A stretch of 64,000 nucleotides of DNA from positions 868,001 through 932,000 of the forward strand of contig NZ_CP121663.1 of the NCBI RefSeq assembly GCF_029714285.1, read 5' to 3'. Origin of the DNA: Rhizobium sp. CB3090 (lineage in GTDB: Bacteria > Pseudomonadota > Alphaproteobacteria > Rhizobiales > Rhizobiaceae). The position numbers and the translations under genes are program-made. Below, piece after piece: positions 26,050 to 35,573 of this stretch. The notes under the pieces were generated by a model. The model had not been told where the DNA came from and did not search any database. It was given only the letters and a program-made list of their open reading frames with translations. Each line of letters begins with the position of its first letter. The stretch's first letter is position 1.

Positions 26050-26814
26050 TCACAGGACGGAGCGCAGAAACTCCTTGGTGCGGTCCTCCTTCGGGGTACT
26101 GAAAATCTGTTCGGGCTTGCCCTCTTCGCAAATGCGGCCCTTATCGAAGAAGCAGACGCGATCGGACACCTCGCGCGCGAACCGCATTTCATGGGTGACC
26201 AGCAACATCGTCAAATCGTGCTCATGGGCAAGATCGCGGATGACGCCGAGCACTTCGCCGACGAGCTGCGGATCGAGCGCGGAGGTCGGCTCGTCGAACA
26301 GCAGGACCCGTGGGCGCATGGCAAGGGCGCGGGCGATCGCCACGCGCTGCTGCTGGCCGCCGGAGAGTTGGCTTGGATAGTGATCCTTTTTCTCGGAAAG
26401 ACCGACCATGCGCAAAAGCTCGATGGCGCGGGCCTCCGCTTCGGCTCGTCCCAAGCCGAGCACGCGTGTCGGCGCCTCGACGATGTTGCGCAGCACGGTC
26501 ATGTGCGGAAACAGATTGAAGCTCTGGAATACCATGCCGACATGCGTGCGGATTTGGCGCAGATGCGCCTCGCTGGCACGGAATCGTCCCCTGCCGTTTT
26601 CCTGGTGATAGGACATGCCGGCAAGCTGCAATGTGCCCTCCTGGAAAGGTTCGAGCGTCATCAGGATGCGCAGCACCGTCGATTTGCCCGAGCCGGAGGG
26701 GCCGATCAACGTCACCTTCTCGCCGGGCGCGACATTGAAACAGAAGTCATCGAGCACGGTGAAGTTGCCGTAGCGCTTGGTGACATCGTGAAAGCGGATC
26801 AGGGATTCGGTCAT
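26050..26814 (-). CDS. ehuA: Ectoine/hydroxyectoine ABC transporter ATPase
   Basis: A 254-aa ATPase of the polar amino-acid uptake family, cytoplasmic. It has Walker [10 protein letters not shown], signature [15 protein letters not shown], Walker [14 protein letters not shown] and the switch His in VTHEM. The ATG at 26814 overlaps the ehuD stop (ATGA), which fixes the start over a longer open frame to 26856. It is the last gene of the eight-gene minus-strand operon. The substrate is assigned from linkage with doeAB, eutBC and enuR. Confidence 0.92.
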   Translation of the reverse strand: MTESLIRFHDVTKRYGNFTVLDDFCFNVAPGEKVTLIGPSGSGKSTVLRILMTLEPFQEGTLQLAGMSYHQENGRGRFRASEAHLRQIRTHVGMVFQSFNLFPHMTVLRNIVEAPTRVLGLGRAEAEARAIELLRMVGLSEKKDHYPSQLSGGQQQRVAIARALAMRPRVLLFDEPTSALDPQLVGEVLGVIRDLAHEHDLTMLLVTHEMRFAREVSDRVCFFDKGRICEEGKPEQIFSTPKEDRTKEFLRSVL

Positions 26815-27503
26815 CTCAAAGCAATTCCGTTTTTCGGCAGCGTCTTTTCGAGCCAATGAATGGCCGCCGAGCAGACGAGCGTGAGGATGAGAAAGATCAG
26901 GCCGACGAGAGACAGCGGCACCAGATATTCGAATGTCCGATCGCCGATGAGGTTGGCCAGATTCAGCATGTCGACTACGGTGACGACAGACAGAACCGGC
27001 GTCTCCTTGAGCATGGAGACGAGATAATTGCCCATGGCCGGGATGATACGCGGGATCGCCTGCGGGATGATGATATCCCGATAGGTGAGGCCGCGCCCCA
27101 GATTAAGCGCCGTCGCCGCTTCCCATTGTCCGCGCGGCACGGCGTCCAGGCCACCGCGATAGACTTCCGAGGTGTAGGCCGAATATTGCAGGCCGAGAGC
27201 CAGTGCTCCCGTCAGAAAGGCCGGCAGGACGATCCCGTAAATCGGCAGGACGTAATAGAGGAAGAAGAGCTGAACGAGCAGCGGCGTGTCGCGCAGGAAT
27301 TCGATGACAAGCGCCGTCGGCCAGGAAATCGCCACGAAGCGGCTGCGCCGCAACAGCGCGAACACCAGGCCGAGGACCAGGGCGATCGCAAAACCGGCCG
27401 CCGCCGCCTCCAGCGTCACGATCAATCCGATGCCGAGGATCGGCAGGATCGACAGTGCGAAGGAGAGCGTCGAGGACGTATCCCAGGTAAAGCCATACAT
27501 CAT
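26811..27503 (-). CDS. ehuD: Ectoine/hydroxyectoine ABC transporter permease
   Basis: A 230-aa permease of the HisM/GlnP type. It has about five TM helices and the EAA loop ([25 protein letters not shown]). It overlaps ehuC at its start (tandem ATGATG at 27498-27503) and ehuA at its end. EhuC and EhuD form the heterodimeric membrane channel of the binding-protein-dependent importer. Confidence 0.92.
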   Translation of the reverse strand: MMYGFTWDTSSTLSFALSILPILGIGLIVTLEAAAAGFAIALVLGLVFALLRRSRFVAISWPTALVIEFLRDTPLLVQLFFLYYVLPIYGIVLPAFLTGALALGLQYSAYTSEVYRGGLDAVPRGQWEAATALNLGRGLTYRDIIIPQAIPRIIPAMGNYLVSMLKETPVLSVVTVVDMLNLANLIGDRTFEYLVPLSLVGLIFLILTLVCSAAIHWLEKTLPKNGIALR

Positions 27504-28165
27504 GCCGGCGCACTCCCCGGAAAGGCGGCGCCGCGACGAAGGATCGTCTCAAGCCAGCGCATGAAGACAACAAGGATAAGCGCCATGATGAAGTATCCCA
27601 TCAGCGTCAGCGAATAGATTCTGACGCTGTCCAAGGTGATGTTGCGCAATTGCTGCGCCTGAAAGGTCAGATCGCTGATCGAGATCAGCGACACCAGCGC
27701 CGTGTCCTTCAGGTTCTGGACGGCGAGATTGCCGAAGGGCGGCATCATCTCCACCACGGCCTGAGGCAGCACGATATGAAAGAGCGTCTGCCCCTGCCCG
27801 AAGTTCAGGGCGCGTGCCGCCTCGTGCTGCGTATCGGGAACCGACTGCAGCGCGCCGCGCACCACCTCGGCGCCGTAAGCACCGATGTTCAGCGCCAGCC
27901 CGGCGATACCCGTCGTGATGGGATCGAAGGAGATTCCGATCAGCGGCAGCGCGTAATAGAGCCAGAAAAGTTGCACCAGAAGCGATGTGCCCCGGAATAT
28001 TTCTATGTAAACCAGCGCAATCCAGGAGAGCAGCCGCCCTCCGGCGAACCGCGCAAGCCCGGCCGCGAAGGCAAAGATTGCGCCGAGCAGCATCGATGCG
28101 ACGGCGATGATCGCCGTCACCTCTGCGCCCTTCAGCAGCGCCGGAAGATAATGGGTCCAGCTCAT
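27500..28165 (-). CDS. ehuC: Ectoine/hydroxyectoine ABC transporter permease
   Basis: A 221-aa permease of the polar amino-acid family. It has TM helices from residue 10 onward and the EAA loop (HEAARALNFGQGQTLFHIVLPQ). The start at 28165 follows GGAGG at 9 nt, which is better than the upstream open frame to 28195. It lies 93 bp downstream of ehuB and overlaps ehuD. Confidence 0.92.
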   Translation of the reverse strand: MSWTHYLPALLKGAEVTAIIAVASMLLGAIFAFAAGLARFAGGRLLSWIALVYIEIFRGTSLLVQLFWLYYALPLIGISFDPITTGIAGLALNIGAYGAEVVRGALQSVPDTQHEAARALNFGQGQTLFHIVLPQAVVEMMPPFGNLAVQNLKDTALVSLISISDLTFQAQQLRNITLDSVRIYSLTLMGYFIMALILVVFMRWLETILRRGAAFPGSAPA

Positions 28166-28258
28166 GTCCGGGTCACCTCCGTCCGCAAGATGCAAGGGGC
28201 TGATCGGCCCGATCCTTGCCCGCAGGCAAAGAGCAAGCCGATCCGGCTATCACCAACC

Positions 28259-29116
28259 TCACTTGCCCGCGCACAGGTCTTCCGTGTTCTTGGTCCGCGC
28301 GGCCTCGACACTTTCGGCGCTAAGCCCATAAGACATCAGGATTTTCTTATAGTCATCCGTCTTCTTGAAGGCGGTGAGCGCGGTATTGAACGCCTGGTAA
28401 AGATCCTTGTCCTCAGGCCGGAAATCGAAACCGCCATAGCTTCGGACGGACTTGCCTTGGATGACCGGATCGGTGAAGGGGGCTGCCTGCTCGACATTCG
28501 TGCCGCCTTGGACCAGCTTGGCGACTGTCAGTTCCGTTGCCGCATAGGCATCGGCACGGCCGGTCTGGATGGTCGAAAGCGCATCGGCATTGGCTTGGAT
28601 CATGACGATCTGAGAGTCCGGAATGCCGAGACCGTGGAAGAAGTCGAGCTGATCGGCACCCGATACGATCGCGACCTTGAGAGACGGATCCTTTTTGATG
28701 TCTTCATAGGAATGCAGCTTCTTTGGATTGCCCTTCGGCACCAGCAGGCCTTCGCCATAGCTTGAATTCGGCGTGGTGAATTGCACCTGCTTGCAGCGTT
28801 CCGGCAAGATGTTCTGCTCGGCAGCGACGAAATCGAAGCGCTTGGCCTTCAGGCCCGGGATCAACGAGCCGAACGGCGTGACGGTCCAGTCGATTTCCTT
28901 CACGCCCATCGATTTCAGCACGGCTGCGGCGACATCCGGACCGATACCCTTGGCCGCTCCGCTCTCGTCCATATAGCTGTAGGGAACCTCATTGGCGCTG
29001 GCGCCACGGATATAGCCATCCTTCTTGATCTGCTCGAGGCTGGTGGCATGGGCGGAGGCGGCAAGGCCGATGGTCAGACCCATGGCGGCAAGGCTGCGGT
29101 AAAAATTCGATCTCAT
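28259..29116 (-). CDS. ehuB: Ectoine/hydroxyectoine-binding periplasmic protein
   Basis: A 285-aa family-3 solute-binding protein, about the length known for EhuB. The signal peptide is 1-24 (ends ASAHA). Motifs include DGYIRGASANEVPYSYMDE, GIGPDVAAAVLKSMG and FDFVAAEQNILPERC. It captures ectoine and hydroxyectoine in the periplasm and delivers them to EhuCD. GAGGAG lies 5 nt before the ATG. A strong hairpin lies between doeB and this gene and may set its expression relative to the enzymes. Confidence 0.9.
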   Translation of the reverse strand: MRSNFYRSLAAMGLTIGLAASAHATSLEQIKKDGYIRGASANEVPYSYMDESGAAKGIGPDVAAAVLKSMGVKEIDWTVTPFGSLIPGLKAKRFDFVAAEQNILPERCKQVQFTTPNSSYGEGLLVPKGNPKKLHSYEDIKKDPSLKVAIVSGADQLDFFHGLGIPDSQIVMIQANADALSTIQTGRADAYAATELTVAKLVQGGTNVEQAAPFTDPVIQGKSVRSYGGFDFRPEDKDLYQAFNTALTAFKKTDDYKKILMSYGLSAESVEAARTKNTEDLCAGK

Positions 29117-29191
29117 GGTTCACTCCTCTGTGGTTGAAATCCGTCATCGGCCGTCCGGTTTTCCGGATCTTTGCCGCAACGGGGTGGTGAT

Positions 29192-29215
29192 CCGCGCCGC
29201 GCTGCCGCGGCGCGG
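29192..29215 (-). terminator. Intra-operon hairpin between doeB and ehuB
   Basis: CCGCGCCGCG (29192-29201), loop CTGC, CGCGGCGCGG (29206-29215), a perfect GC-only 10-bp stem just after the doeB stop on the minus strand. No T-tract, so partial termination or mRNA stabilisation is likely. Confidence 0.55.
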
Positions 29216-29219
29216 CAAT

Positions 29220-30239
29220 TCAGGGGGCCTCCGTCAAGGTTGCGACGACAGCGAGGCAGTCCCCGGTCTTGATGAGGCCGGGGAAATGACGTGCGGCAAG
29301 GACACCGCCGAGAGCCGCCCGATGTTCAAACAGCACGGACCCGGTACGGCCGATCGGATGCACACGGGCGATGATCTCCCCGGCCGCAATCATGTCGCCA
29401 AGGTCCTTCATGGGTTCGAAAAGCCCGTCGGCTTCGGCAAAGACGAAGCAATCGGAGGACGGCATGTCGAGCCACTGTGTTGCTTGCGTCTCCGGCGCGC
29501 CGGCCACGATACCGGCCTGTTTCAAGACGTTCAAAACCCCGCGCTTGGCAATGGAAGCCGTACGCGCCGATATGGTTCCGCCACCCGAAAGCTCGGTCGT
29601 CACAAAAACCTTGCCCATGTCCTCGGCAGTCGTGTCGTACATGCCGACAGCGTCTATCTCGATCATCCGCATGGAATAGGGCGCGGAAAACGCGCCGACC
29701 GCATCGAAACAGGCTTTTTCCTGCCGTTTGTCCAGCAGCGCATGCGCTGCGGCATAGGGCAGGAAATCGAGCGTCCGGCCGCCGGAATGGAAATCCAGCA
29801 CGATATCTGCAAGCGGCAGCAAATGTCGGGTGAAATAATCGGCGATCTTTTCCGTCACGCTGCCGTCGGGCCGGCCGGGAAAACTGCGGTTGAGATTGCC
29901 TTTGTCGACCGGAGAGGTGCGGGTACCCGCCTGAAAGGCTGGATAGTTCATCGCCGGGACGATGATCACTCTCCCCTTGATCTCCTCCGCCTTCAGCGCC
30001 CGGGCAAGATCGAAGAGCGCAACCGGACCTTCATACTCATCACCATGGTTGGCGCCGGTCAAAAGCGCCGTCGGGCCGTCGCCATTCTTGATGATGCAGA
30101 TCGGGATCATGATCGAGCCCCAGGCTGAATCGTCGCGCGACCAGGGCAGGCGTAAATGACCGTGCTGGACGCCGTCCTGATCGAAATCGACGGTCGGCGT
30201 TATGGGTGAAGGGCGTGTGATCATCGTCATGCTGTTCAT
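29220..30239 (-). CDS. doeB: N-alpha-acetyl-L-2,4-diaminobutyrate deacetylase
   Basis: A 339-aa zinc-dependent deacylase of the succinylglutamate desuccinylase/aspartoacylase (M14-like) family. Metal ligands are visible as H and E in TGANHGDEYEGP and the His of DFHSGGR. The NLNRSFPG motif binds the substrate carboxylate. DoeB (EutE) removes acetate from N-alpha-acetyl-diaminobutyrate, the DoeA product. It starts 9 bp after doeA. Confidence 0.92.
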   Translation of the reverse strand: MNSMTMITRPSPITPTVDFDQDGVQHGHLRLPWSRDDSAWGSIMIPICIIKNGDGPTALLTGANHGDEYEGPVALFDLARALKAEEIKGRVIIVPAMNYPAFQAGTRTSPVDKGNLNRSFPGRPDGSVTEKIADYFTRHLLPLADIVLDFHSGGRTLDFLPYAAAHALLDKRQEKACFDAVGAFSAPYSMRMIEIDAVGMYDTTAEDMGKVFVTTELSGGGTISARTASIAKRGVLNVLKQAGIVAGAPETQATQWLDMPSSDCFVFAEADGLFEPMKDLGDMIAAGEIIARVHPIGRTGSVLFEHRAALGGVLAARHFPGLIKTGDCLAVVATLTEAP

Positions 30240-30248
30240 GCTACAAGA

Positions 30249-31427
30249 TCACTTCACGACGAGTTTGCGGGGTACGTTGGACAGGCACTCGACTCCGGTC
30301 TCGGTGATCACGATGCTTTCGGTGATCTCCATGCCCATGTCTTCCAGCCATAGACCCGTCATGAAATGGAAAGTCATGCCGGGCTGCAGCTCGGTGCGAT
30401 CGCCGGGGCGCAGGCTCATGGTCCGCTCGCCCCAGTCCGGCGGATAGGACAGGCCGATCGGATAGCCGGTGCGGTTGTCCTTCACGATCCCGTATTTCTT
30501 CAACACCGCGAAGAAGGCGTTGGCGATGTCCTCACAGGCATTGCCGGGCTTGGCGGCGGCCAGACCGGCCTCCATGCCTTCGAGCGTCGCCTTCTCCGCA
30601 TCCAGAAAGGCTTGGGTCGGCTTGCCGAGGAAAACGGTTCGCGACAGCGGGCAATGATAGCGGCGATAGCAGCCGGCGATCTCGAAGAAGGTGCCCTCGC
30701 CGCTCTTCATCGGCTTGTCGTCCCAGGTCAGATGTGGTGCGGAGGCATCGGCACCTGACGGCAGCAGCGGCACGATCGCGGCATAGTCGCCACCGAAGCC
30801 GTCTACGCCACGAATGCCGGCGTCATAAATTTCTGCAACGAGATCGGATTTGCGAATGCCTGGCTCGACCTTTTCGACGATCCGCTTGTGCATGGCTTCG
30901 ACGATGCGGCCGGCCTTACGCATATAGTCGAGTTCCGTCGGGCTCTTGACGGCGCGCTGCCAGTTCACGAGCCCCTGCGCATCCTTGAAGCGTGCGTTGG
31001 GCAAATGCTTGACCAAAGAGGCATAGGCCGCGGCGGTGAACCAGTAATTGTCCATCTCGACGGCGATCGAGGCCTTGGCCCAGCCGCGCTCCTCGATGAT
31101 CTTGGACAGCATATCCATCGGATGGCGTTCGGTCGACTGTACGTAGTGATCGGGATAGCCGATGATGTTGTCGTGGCTGAGATAGGCGGTGCGTTTCGCA
31201 CCGTTGGCATCCTGGCCGCGTCCATACCAGATCGGTTCGCCGGAACCCGGCACCAGCACGCATTGATGCACATAGAAGGACCAGCCGTCATAACCCGTCA
31301 GCCAATGCATGTTGGACGGGTCGGTCACGATAACGAGATCGACACCGGCCTTCTCCATGGCGCGCCGCGTCTTGGCGAGCCGATCGGCATATTCGGAGCG
31401 GGTGAAATTGAGGGTCGGTTCGCTCAC
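30249..31427 (-). CDS. doeA: Ectoine hydrolase
   Basis: A 392-aa M24 (creatinase/aminopeptidase P-like) enzyme. The N-terminal creatinase domain is followed by the pita-bread catalytic domain (about 165-385). DoeA (EutD) opens the ectoine ring to N-alpha-acetyl-diaminobutyrate. The M24 region has HCPLSRTVFLG and the C-terminal MEITESIVITETGVE. Its stop is 9 bp from doeB and its start overlaps eutC by 4 bp. Confidence 0.92.
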   Translation of the reverse strand: MSEPTLNFTRSEYADRLAKTRRAMEKAGVDLVIVTDPSNMHWLTGYDGWSFYVHQCVLVPGSGEPIWYGRGQDANGAKRTAYLSHDNIIGYPDHYVQSTERHPMDMLSKIIEERGWAKASIAVEMDNYWFTAAAYASLVKHLPNARFKDAQGLVNWQRAVKSPTELDYMRKAGRIVEAMHKRIVEKVEPGIRKSDLVAEIYDAGIRGVDGFGGDYAAIVPLLPSGADASAPHLTWDDKPMKSGEGTFFEIAGCYRRYHCPLSRTVFLGKPTQAFLDAEKATLEGMEAGLAAAKPGNACEDIANAFFAVLKKYGIVKDNRTGYPIGLSYPPDWGERTMSLRPGDRTELQPGMTFHFMTGLWLEDMGMEITESIVITETGVECLSNVPRKLVVK

Positions 31428-32443
31428 GCTGGATCTCCTGGTGCTTTTGTCGTTTCAATGGCTTGTCCCGCGCCGGCAAGGACGGCGCGACGATGGGCAA
31501 GCGTGGCAATGGCCGTGTCCTGGACGCCGGTGCCTGTCAGATCGCAAAGGGTTATCGCTTCGTTCGACTGGCGGCCGGCCGCCTGACCACAGATGATGGC
31601 GCCCAGTTCGGGGAAGGCCGCATCTTCTCTGACAAGTCCCGCGGCGACGGCATGATGCAGCTCGCCGAGCCGGCGGGTCTGCTTCAGGCTGTCGGCGACA
31701 TAGGGTTCGGCGCGCAGGATCGCCGCCGGGTCGATCTCGTTCTTGTGCTCGGCATCCGAGCCCATGGCTGTGACGTGCTGACCCGGCTCCAGCCAGGAAG
31801 CGTCGAGGATCGGCTTGTCGGAAGGCGTGGTTGTGACGATGATGTCGGCCCCGCGGCAGGCCTGTTCGGCCTCCGTCTCGGCCGAAACCGGAAAACCGAG
31901 CTCCGCGGTAAGCTCAACGGCAACCCGTTTCGCCTTCTCCTCATCGCGCGCCCAAATACGGGCAGCCTCGATCGGCCGGACTAAAGTCAGCGCGCGGAGC
32001 TGCAAGCGCGCCTGCATACCGGCCCCAAGGATTGCCGCGACCCGGGCAGCCGGGCGAGCCAGATGCCTTGCAGCAACCGCGCCTGCGGCCGCCGTGCGCA
32101 CATCCGTCAAATAGCCGTTGTCCAGCAAAAGCGCTTCGACCAGTCCGGTATGCGCCGACAAGAGCATCATCAGCCCGTTGGTGCTGGACAGGCCGAGCGA
32201 TGGATTGTTGAAAAAGCCGGGGCTCACCTTGATCGCAAAGCTGTCGAGATCGGGCACATAGGCGGTCTTGACGTCGACTTCACCGCGATGGGCGGGAATA
32301 TCCAGCCGCATGATGGGCGGCATCTCAACTGCCTTGGTGGCCAAGGCCGCGAAGGCCTGCTCAACACAATCCACCGCATCGGCATCGAGCTGCACGATTT
32401 TGCGCAAATCGGTTTCCGTCAGCACAAGCACGCGCGCCATCAC
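31424..32443 (-). CDS. eutC: Hydroxyectoine-utilisation protein, ornithine cyclodeaminase/mu-crystallin family
   Basis: A 339-aa NAD-binding protein. The Rossmann segment is VAAILGAGMQARLQLRAL and the family motif is GYLTDVRTAAAGAVAARHLA. EutC works with EutB (and normally EutA) to convert 5-hydroxyectoine to ectoine. It overlaps eutB at its start and doeA at its stop. Two ATGs (32443 and 32440) are possible, and the first overlaps the eutB stop. Confidence 0.9.
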   Translation of the reverse strand: MMARVLVLTETDLRKIVQLDADAVDCVEQAFAALATKAVEMPPIMRLDIPAHRGEVDVKTAYVPDLDSFAIKVSPGFFNNPSLGLSSTNGLMMLLSAHTGLVEALLLDNGYLTDVRTAAAGAVAARHLARPAARVAAILGAGMQARLQLRALTLVRPIEAARIWARDEEKAKRVAVELTAELGFPVSAETEAEQACRGADIIVTTTPSDKPILDASWLEPGQHVTAMGSDAEHKNEIDPAAILRAEPYVADSLKQTRRLGELHHAVAAGLVREDAAFPELGAIICGQAAGRQSNEAITLCDLTGTGVQDTAIATLAHRRAVLAGAGQAIETTKAPGDPA

Positions 32444-33423
32444 GCCACTCCCGATTTGATGTCGTTGACGATTTGGCGATGGACCGCCGGATCGATGTTG
32501 CCACCGGAGACGACAATCGCCGTGGGGCCGACTGGCTTGATCTTGCCGGCAAGCAGCGCCGCGATGCCGACCGCACCCGCTCCCTCGACGATCTCGCCTT
32601 CGACCGTCGCCGCGTAGCGGATGCCTGCCGCTATCTCGTTTTCACTGACCAGGATCACATCGTCGAGAAGATCGCGGCACATCGCAAAGGTCAGGCGATT
32701 GTCGAGCCCGATGCCGCCGCCGAGCGAATCCGCTAGGGTTTCGACCTCCTGGACTTCAAGGGGCTTACCGGCCGCAAGACTTGCCGCCATCGCCGCTCCC
32801 CGCTCCATCGATATGCCGATGACCCTAGTTTGCGGTCGCCGGCCTTTGATCGCGGCAGCAATGCCGGACGCCAGTCCACCGCCCGATAGCGGCACGAGGA
32901 CAAGCGCCACCTCCGGCAAGTCGTCGACGATCTCGAGTCCGATGGTTCCCTGACCGGTGATCACGCCGGCATCATCGAAGGGCGGCACGAAGCTCATGCC
33001 CTTTTCGCTCACCAGGCGCTCGACCTCAAGCATGGCATCGTCCTGTGAGCGACCAACGATACGGACTTCAGCCCCGAGGCTGCGGATCGCCCCAACTTTA
33101 TTCGCAGGAACGAGCGCCGAAAGGCAGATGGTCGCTCGCGCACCCAATGTTCTGGCGGCATGCGCGACCGCTCTGCCGTGATTGCCCGTAGAGGCCGTTG
33201 CCAGCCCGCGCGAACGTGCCTCCTCGTTCAGGCACAGGATCGCGTTGGTGGCTCCGCGAAGTTTGAAACTGCCGGTCTTCTGGTGGTTTTCCAGCTTCAG
33301 GAATACGGGCGTGTCGGATTGGCGGGAGAGCGCCTGCGAGCGAAGCAACGGCGTGCGGACAACGTGTCCGGCGATGCGCCGCCGTGCCTCTTCAATATCG
33401 GGCAACGTCACCATCGCGGTCAT
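32440..33423 (-). CDS. eutB: Hydroxyectoine-utilisation dehydratase, threonine-dehydratase-like
   Basis: A 327-aa fold-type-II PLP enzyme. It has Schiff-base K54 (TGSFKLRGA), the substrate loop STGNHGRAVA and the glycine loop PLSGGGLASG. EutB is thought to eliminate water from hydroxyectoine. It is the first gene of the minus-strand operon, since nothing with coding potential precedes it until minE. The usual partner eutA is not in the window. Confidence 0.9.
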   Translation of the reverse strand: MTAMVTLPDIEEARRRIAGHVVRTPLLRSQALSRQSDTPVFLKLENHQKTGSFKLRGATNAILCLNEEARSRGLATASTGNHGRAVAHAARTLGARATICLSALVPANKVGAIRSLGAEVRIVGRSQDDAMLEVERLVSEKGMSFVPPFDDAGVITGQGTIGLEIVDDLPEVALVLVPLSGGGLASGIAAAIKGRRPQTRVIGISMERGAAMAASLAAGKPLEVQEVETLADSLGGGIGLDNRLTFAMCRDLLDDVILVSENEIAAGIRYAATVEGEIVEGAGAVGIAALLAGKIKPVGPTAIVVSGGNIDPAVHRQIVNDIKSGVA

Positions 33424-33451
33424 CGCGCGGTCCGTCGCTCTGGAAATGCCG

Positions 33452-33518
33452 TGACAAATGTCAGCACGATTTCATATCTCTTTCGCAGCCGATGTTCATG
33501 ACATCAGCGTGAAAGAGA
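33452..33518 (-). promoter_or_regulatory. Dyad-rich regulatory region upstream of eutB
   Basis: Two inverted repeats occur 29-95 bp upstream of the eutB start: TGACA-AA-TGTCA (33452-33463) and a nested dyad with outer arms TCTCTTTC/GAAAGAGA (33477-33484, 33511-33518) around GATGT...ACATC (33491-33505). A TTGACA on the minus strand lies just upstream. Plausible EnuR or other operator sites for the uptake operon. Confidence 0.45.
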
Positions 33519-33610
33519 CAATAGATCATGTCAATCTGATTATTGTTTCATTACAATATTCAGCACTACATAGCAGCCGATTCATGGCGCTGGCGGCCGA
33601 ACTTACTCCG

Positions 33611-33647
33611 TCTGGGGACGCGGATTGTTATCTATCCGCGCCCCAGA
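33611..33647 (-). terminator. Hairpin downstream of minE
   Basis: TCTGGGGACGCGGAT (33611-33625) pairs with ATCCGCGCCCCAGA (33634-33647), with one bulged A and an 8-nt loop. It lies 43 bp past the minE stop. There is no T-tract on either side. Confidence 0.55.
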
Positions 33648-33689
33648 TGATCAAAGCCCGGTGTCGAGCAGCTTATCGAAGCGCTCTCG

Positions 33690-33950
33690 TCACGCGGCCT
33701 GGACGACCGCGTGCAGCGGGATTTCGACATCGATTTCCAGGGTCGACACGTGTTCGTTGCAGTCCATTTTGACTTGCACCTTGTCGCCGTCGAGCTGCAC
33801 ATGCTTTGCGATCACGCCGAGGATTTCCTCCCGCAGCAGCGATACCAGATCCGAGCCCGCCGACGACCGTTCGTGGGCGAGAAGCACCTGCAGGCGCTCT
33901 CGAGCCGCCGGTGCGGTTCTTTGTTTGCCGAAAAGACGAAAAATGTTCAT
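33690..33950 (-). CDS. minE: Cell-division topological specificity factor MinE
   Basis: An 86-aa protein of the usual MinE length. An N-terminal amphipathic membrane-targeting segment (MNIFRLFGK) and the MinD-contact helix ([12 protein letters not shown]) are followed by the C-terminal dimerisation domain ([13 protein letters not shown]). It stimulates MinD ATPase and confines MinCD away from midcell. Its start overlaps the minD stop (ATGA). Confidence 0.96.
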   Translation of the reverse strand: MNIFRLFGKQRTAPAARERLQVLLAHERSSAGSDLVSLLREEILGVIAKHVQLDGDKVQVKMDCNEHVSTLEIDVEIPLHAVVQAA

Positions 33951-34762
33951 GCCGCCCTCCGTCCGAATATCTTACCGAAAAAGTTCCGCTTTTCGCCGGG
34001 AATTGTGATCGGCAGAATCTCGCCAGTGAGCCGGCGTGCGGCATCGAAATAAGCCATGGCAGGTGCGCTGCGGCTATCGGCCAGGGTGACGGGGGCGCCG
34101 ATGTTGGAGGCCCGCAGAACATCCGTACTTTCCGGAATGATCCCCAGGAGCGGGATGGACAGGATCTCCAGCACGTCGTCGACCTTGAGCATATCCCCGC
34201 GCTCGGCGCGGGTGGCATCGTAGCGGGTCAAGAGCAGATGCTTTTCGATCCGTTCGCCGCGCTCGGCCTTCGCCGTCTTGGCGTCCAGCAGACCGATAAT
34301 ACGGTCCGAATCGCGCACCGACGAGACTTCCGGATTGGTGACAACGACAGCCGTATCCGCATGGCGCATGGCCAGAGTAGCGCCGCGCTCGATCCCTGCG
34401 GGACTGTCGCAGATGATCCAGTCGAAGTGTTGCTTCAATTCGTTGATGACCCGCTCGACACCTTCCGCCGTCAAGTTGTCCTTGTCCCGGGTTTGCGAGG
34501 CCGGCAGCAGGAACAGCGTATCCAGCCGCTTGTCACGGATCAGCGCCTGGGGCAGCTTGGCGTCGCCATGTATGACGTTGATCAGATCGTAGACGACCCT
34601 TCGCTCTGCCCCCATGACAAGGTCGAGATTCCTTAGGCCGACGTCAAAATCGACGACAACGACCTTATCATTTCTCTGTGCCAGGGCCGCTCCGAGCGCG
34701 GCGGTCGAGGTCGTCTTGCCAACCCCGCCCTTGCCTGACGTGACTACGATGACTTTCCCCAT
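33947..34762 (-). CDS. minD: Septum-site-determining ATPase MinD
   Basis: A 271-aa ParA/MinD-family ATPase. The deviant Walker A is GKGGVGKTT near the N-terminus. The switch motif is [13 protein letters not shown], and a C-terminal amphipathic membrane-binding helix is present (RNFFGKIFG). It recruits MinC to the membrane and oscillates with MinE. Middle gene of minCDE, with 32 bp separating it from minC. Confidence 0.97.
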   Translation of the reverse strand: MGKVIVVTSGKGGVGKTTSTAALGAALAQRNDKVVVVDFDVGLRNLDLVMGAERRVVYDLINVIHGDAKLPQALIRDKRLDTLFLLPASQTRDKDNLTAEGVERVINELKQHFDWIICDSPAGIERGATLAMRHADTAVVVTNPEVSSVRDSDRIIGLLDAKTAKAERGERIEKHLLLTRYDATRAERGDMLKVDDVLEILSIPLLGIIPESTDVLRASNIGAPVTLADSRSAPAMAYFDAARRLTGEILPITIPGEKRNFFGKIFGRRAA

Positions 34763-34794
34763 CTTGCTCTCCTCTGTCGTGGCCGGCTGCCGGC

Positions 34795-35532
34795 TCAGAT
34801 AAGTTTCTCTGCCATGATCGCATCACCTTCGAGCCAGAGCTGAACTGCCTGTCCGCGAAGGTTGGGGGCCATGTCTTCTGCCATTTTGTAGATACCGTCG
34901 ATCGCCACCAGCTCGGCTTCGAGCTTTCGGCAGAAAATGCGCGCCGATGCGTTTCCAATTGATCCCGCCATGGCCCGCCCCCGCAAAGTGCCGTAGATGT
35001 GCACCGACCCGCCGGCGATGATCTCCGCACCCGAAGCGACCGATCCGATAATGGTGACATCACCTTCGGGGAAGATCACCGATTGACCCGAACGCACCGG
35101 CTCCCGGATGACGATGGATTGCGTGACCGGCCTGGCCTCGGGAGCCGTCGGCCTGCTGCGCACATCGACGACCGGCTCCTGTACCGGAACTTCGTTTACC
35201 GGCACCTCGATATCGGAAACCGGCCTACCGCCCTTGAGTGCGGGAGGCATGCCTGGCCCCAGGATTGAAGGGCGCGCGCCCTCGATCCCCATGATGCTCA
35301 CATTGCGCTGGGCAAGTTCGCCGATCAGGTCCTTCAACTGCGACCGGTCGATCGGCAGGTCCGTTAGGTCGAGCACGACCGGCCGTCCTAAAAAGAAGCC
35401 CGCCGAACGCGCGGCGAGGTCATCCAGCCTGATCAACCAATCATCGATGGGTAGATCCGGGGAAAGCATGACCGCCAGGAAAGAACGGCCTTTGATGCGG
35501 ATCGAGCGAGCGTCTGTTAGCACTTTGGTCAT
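34795..35532 (-). CDS. minC: Septum-site-determining protein MinC
   Basis: A 245-aa FtsZ-assembly inhibitor. The N-terminal FtsZ-binding domain covers about 1-105. A proline-rich linker of about 40 residues follows (PVNEVPVQEPVVDVRSRP). The C-terminal right-handed beta-helix domain binds MinD (VIFPEGDVTIIGSVASGAEI; GGSVHIYGTLRGRAMAG). First gene of minCDE, with a CtrA-type box 42-57 bp upstream of the start. Confidence 0.96.
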   Translation of the reverse strand: MTKVLTDARSIRIKGRSFLAVMLSPDLPIDDWLIRLDDLAARSAGFFLGRPVVLDLTDLPIDRSQLKDLIGELAQRNVSIMGIEGARPSILGPGMPPALKGGRPVSDIEVPVNEVPVQEPVVDVRSRPTAPEARPVTQSIVIREPVRSGQSVIFPEGDVTIIGSVASGAEIIAGGSVHIYGTLRGRAMAGSIGNASARIFCRKLEAELVAIDGIYKMAEDMAPNLRGQAVQLWLEGDAIMAEKLI

Positions 35533-35573
35533 CTATGTAAATATTTCGTTGATTATGTCTATCGCCGACATGG

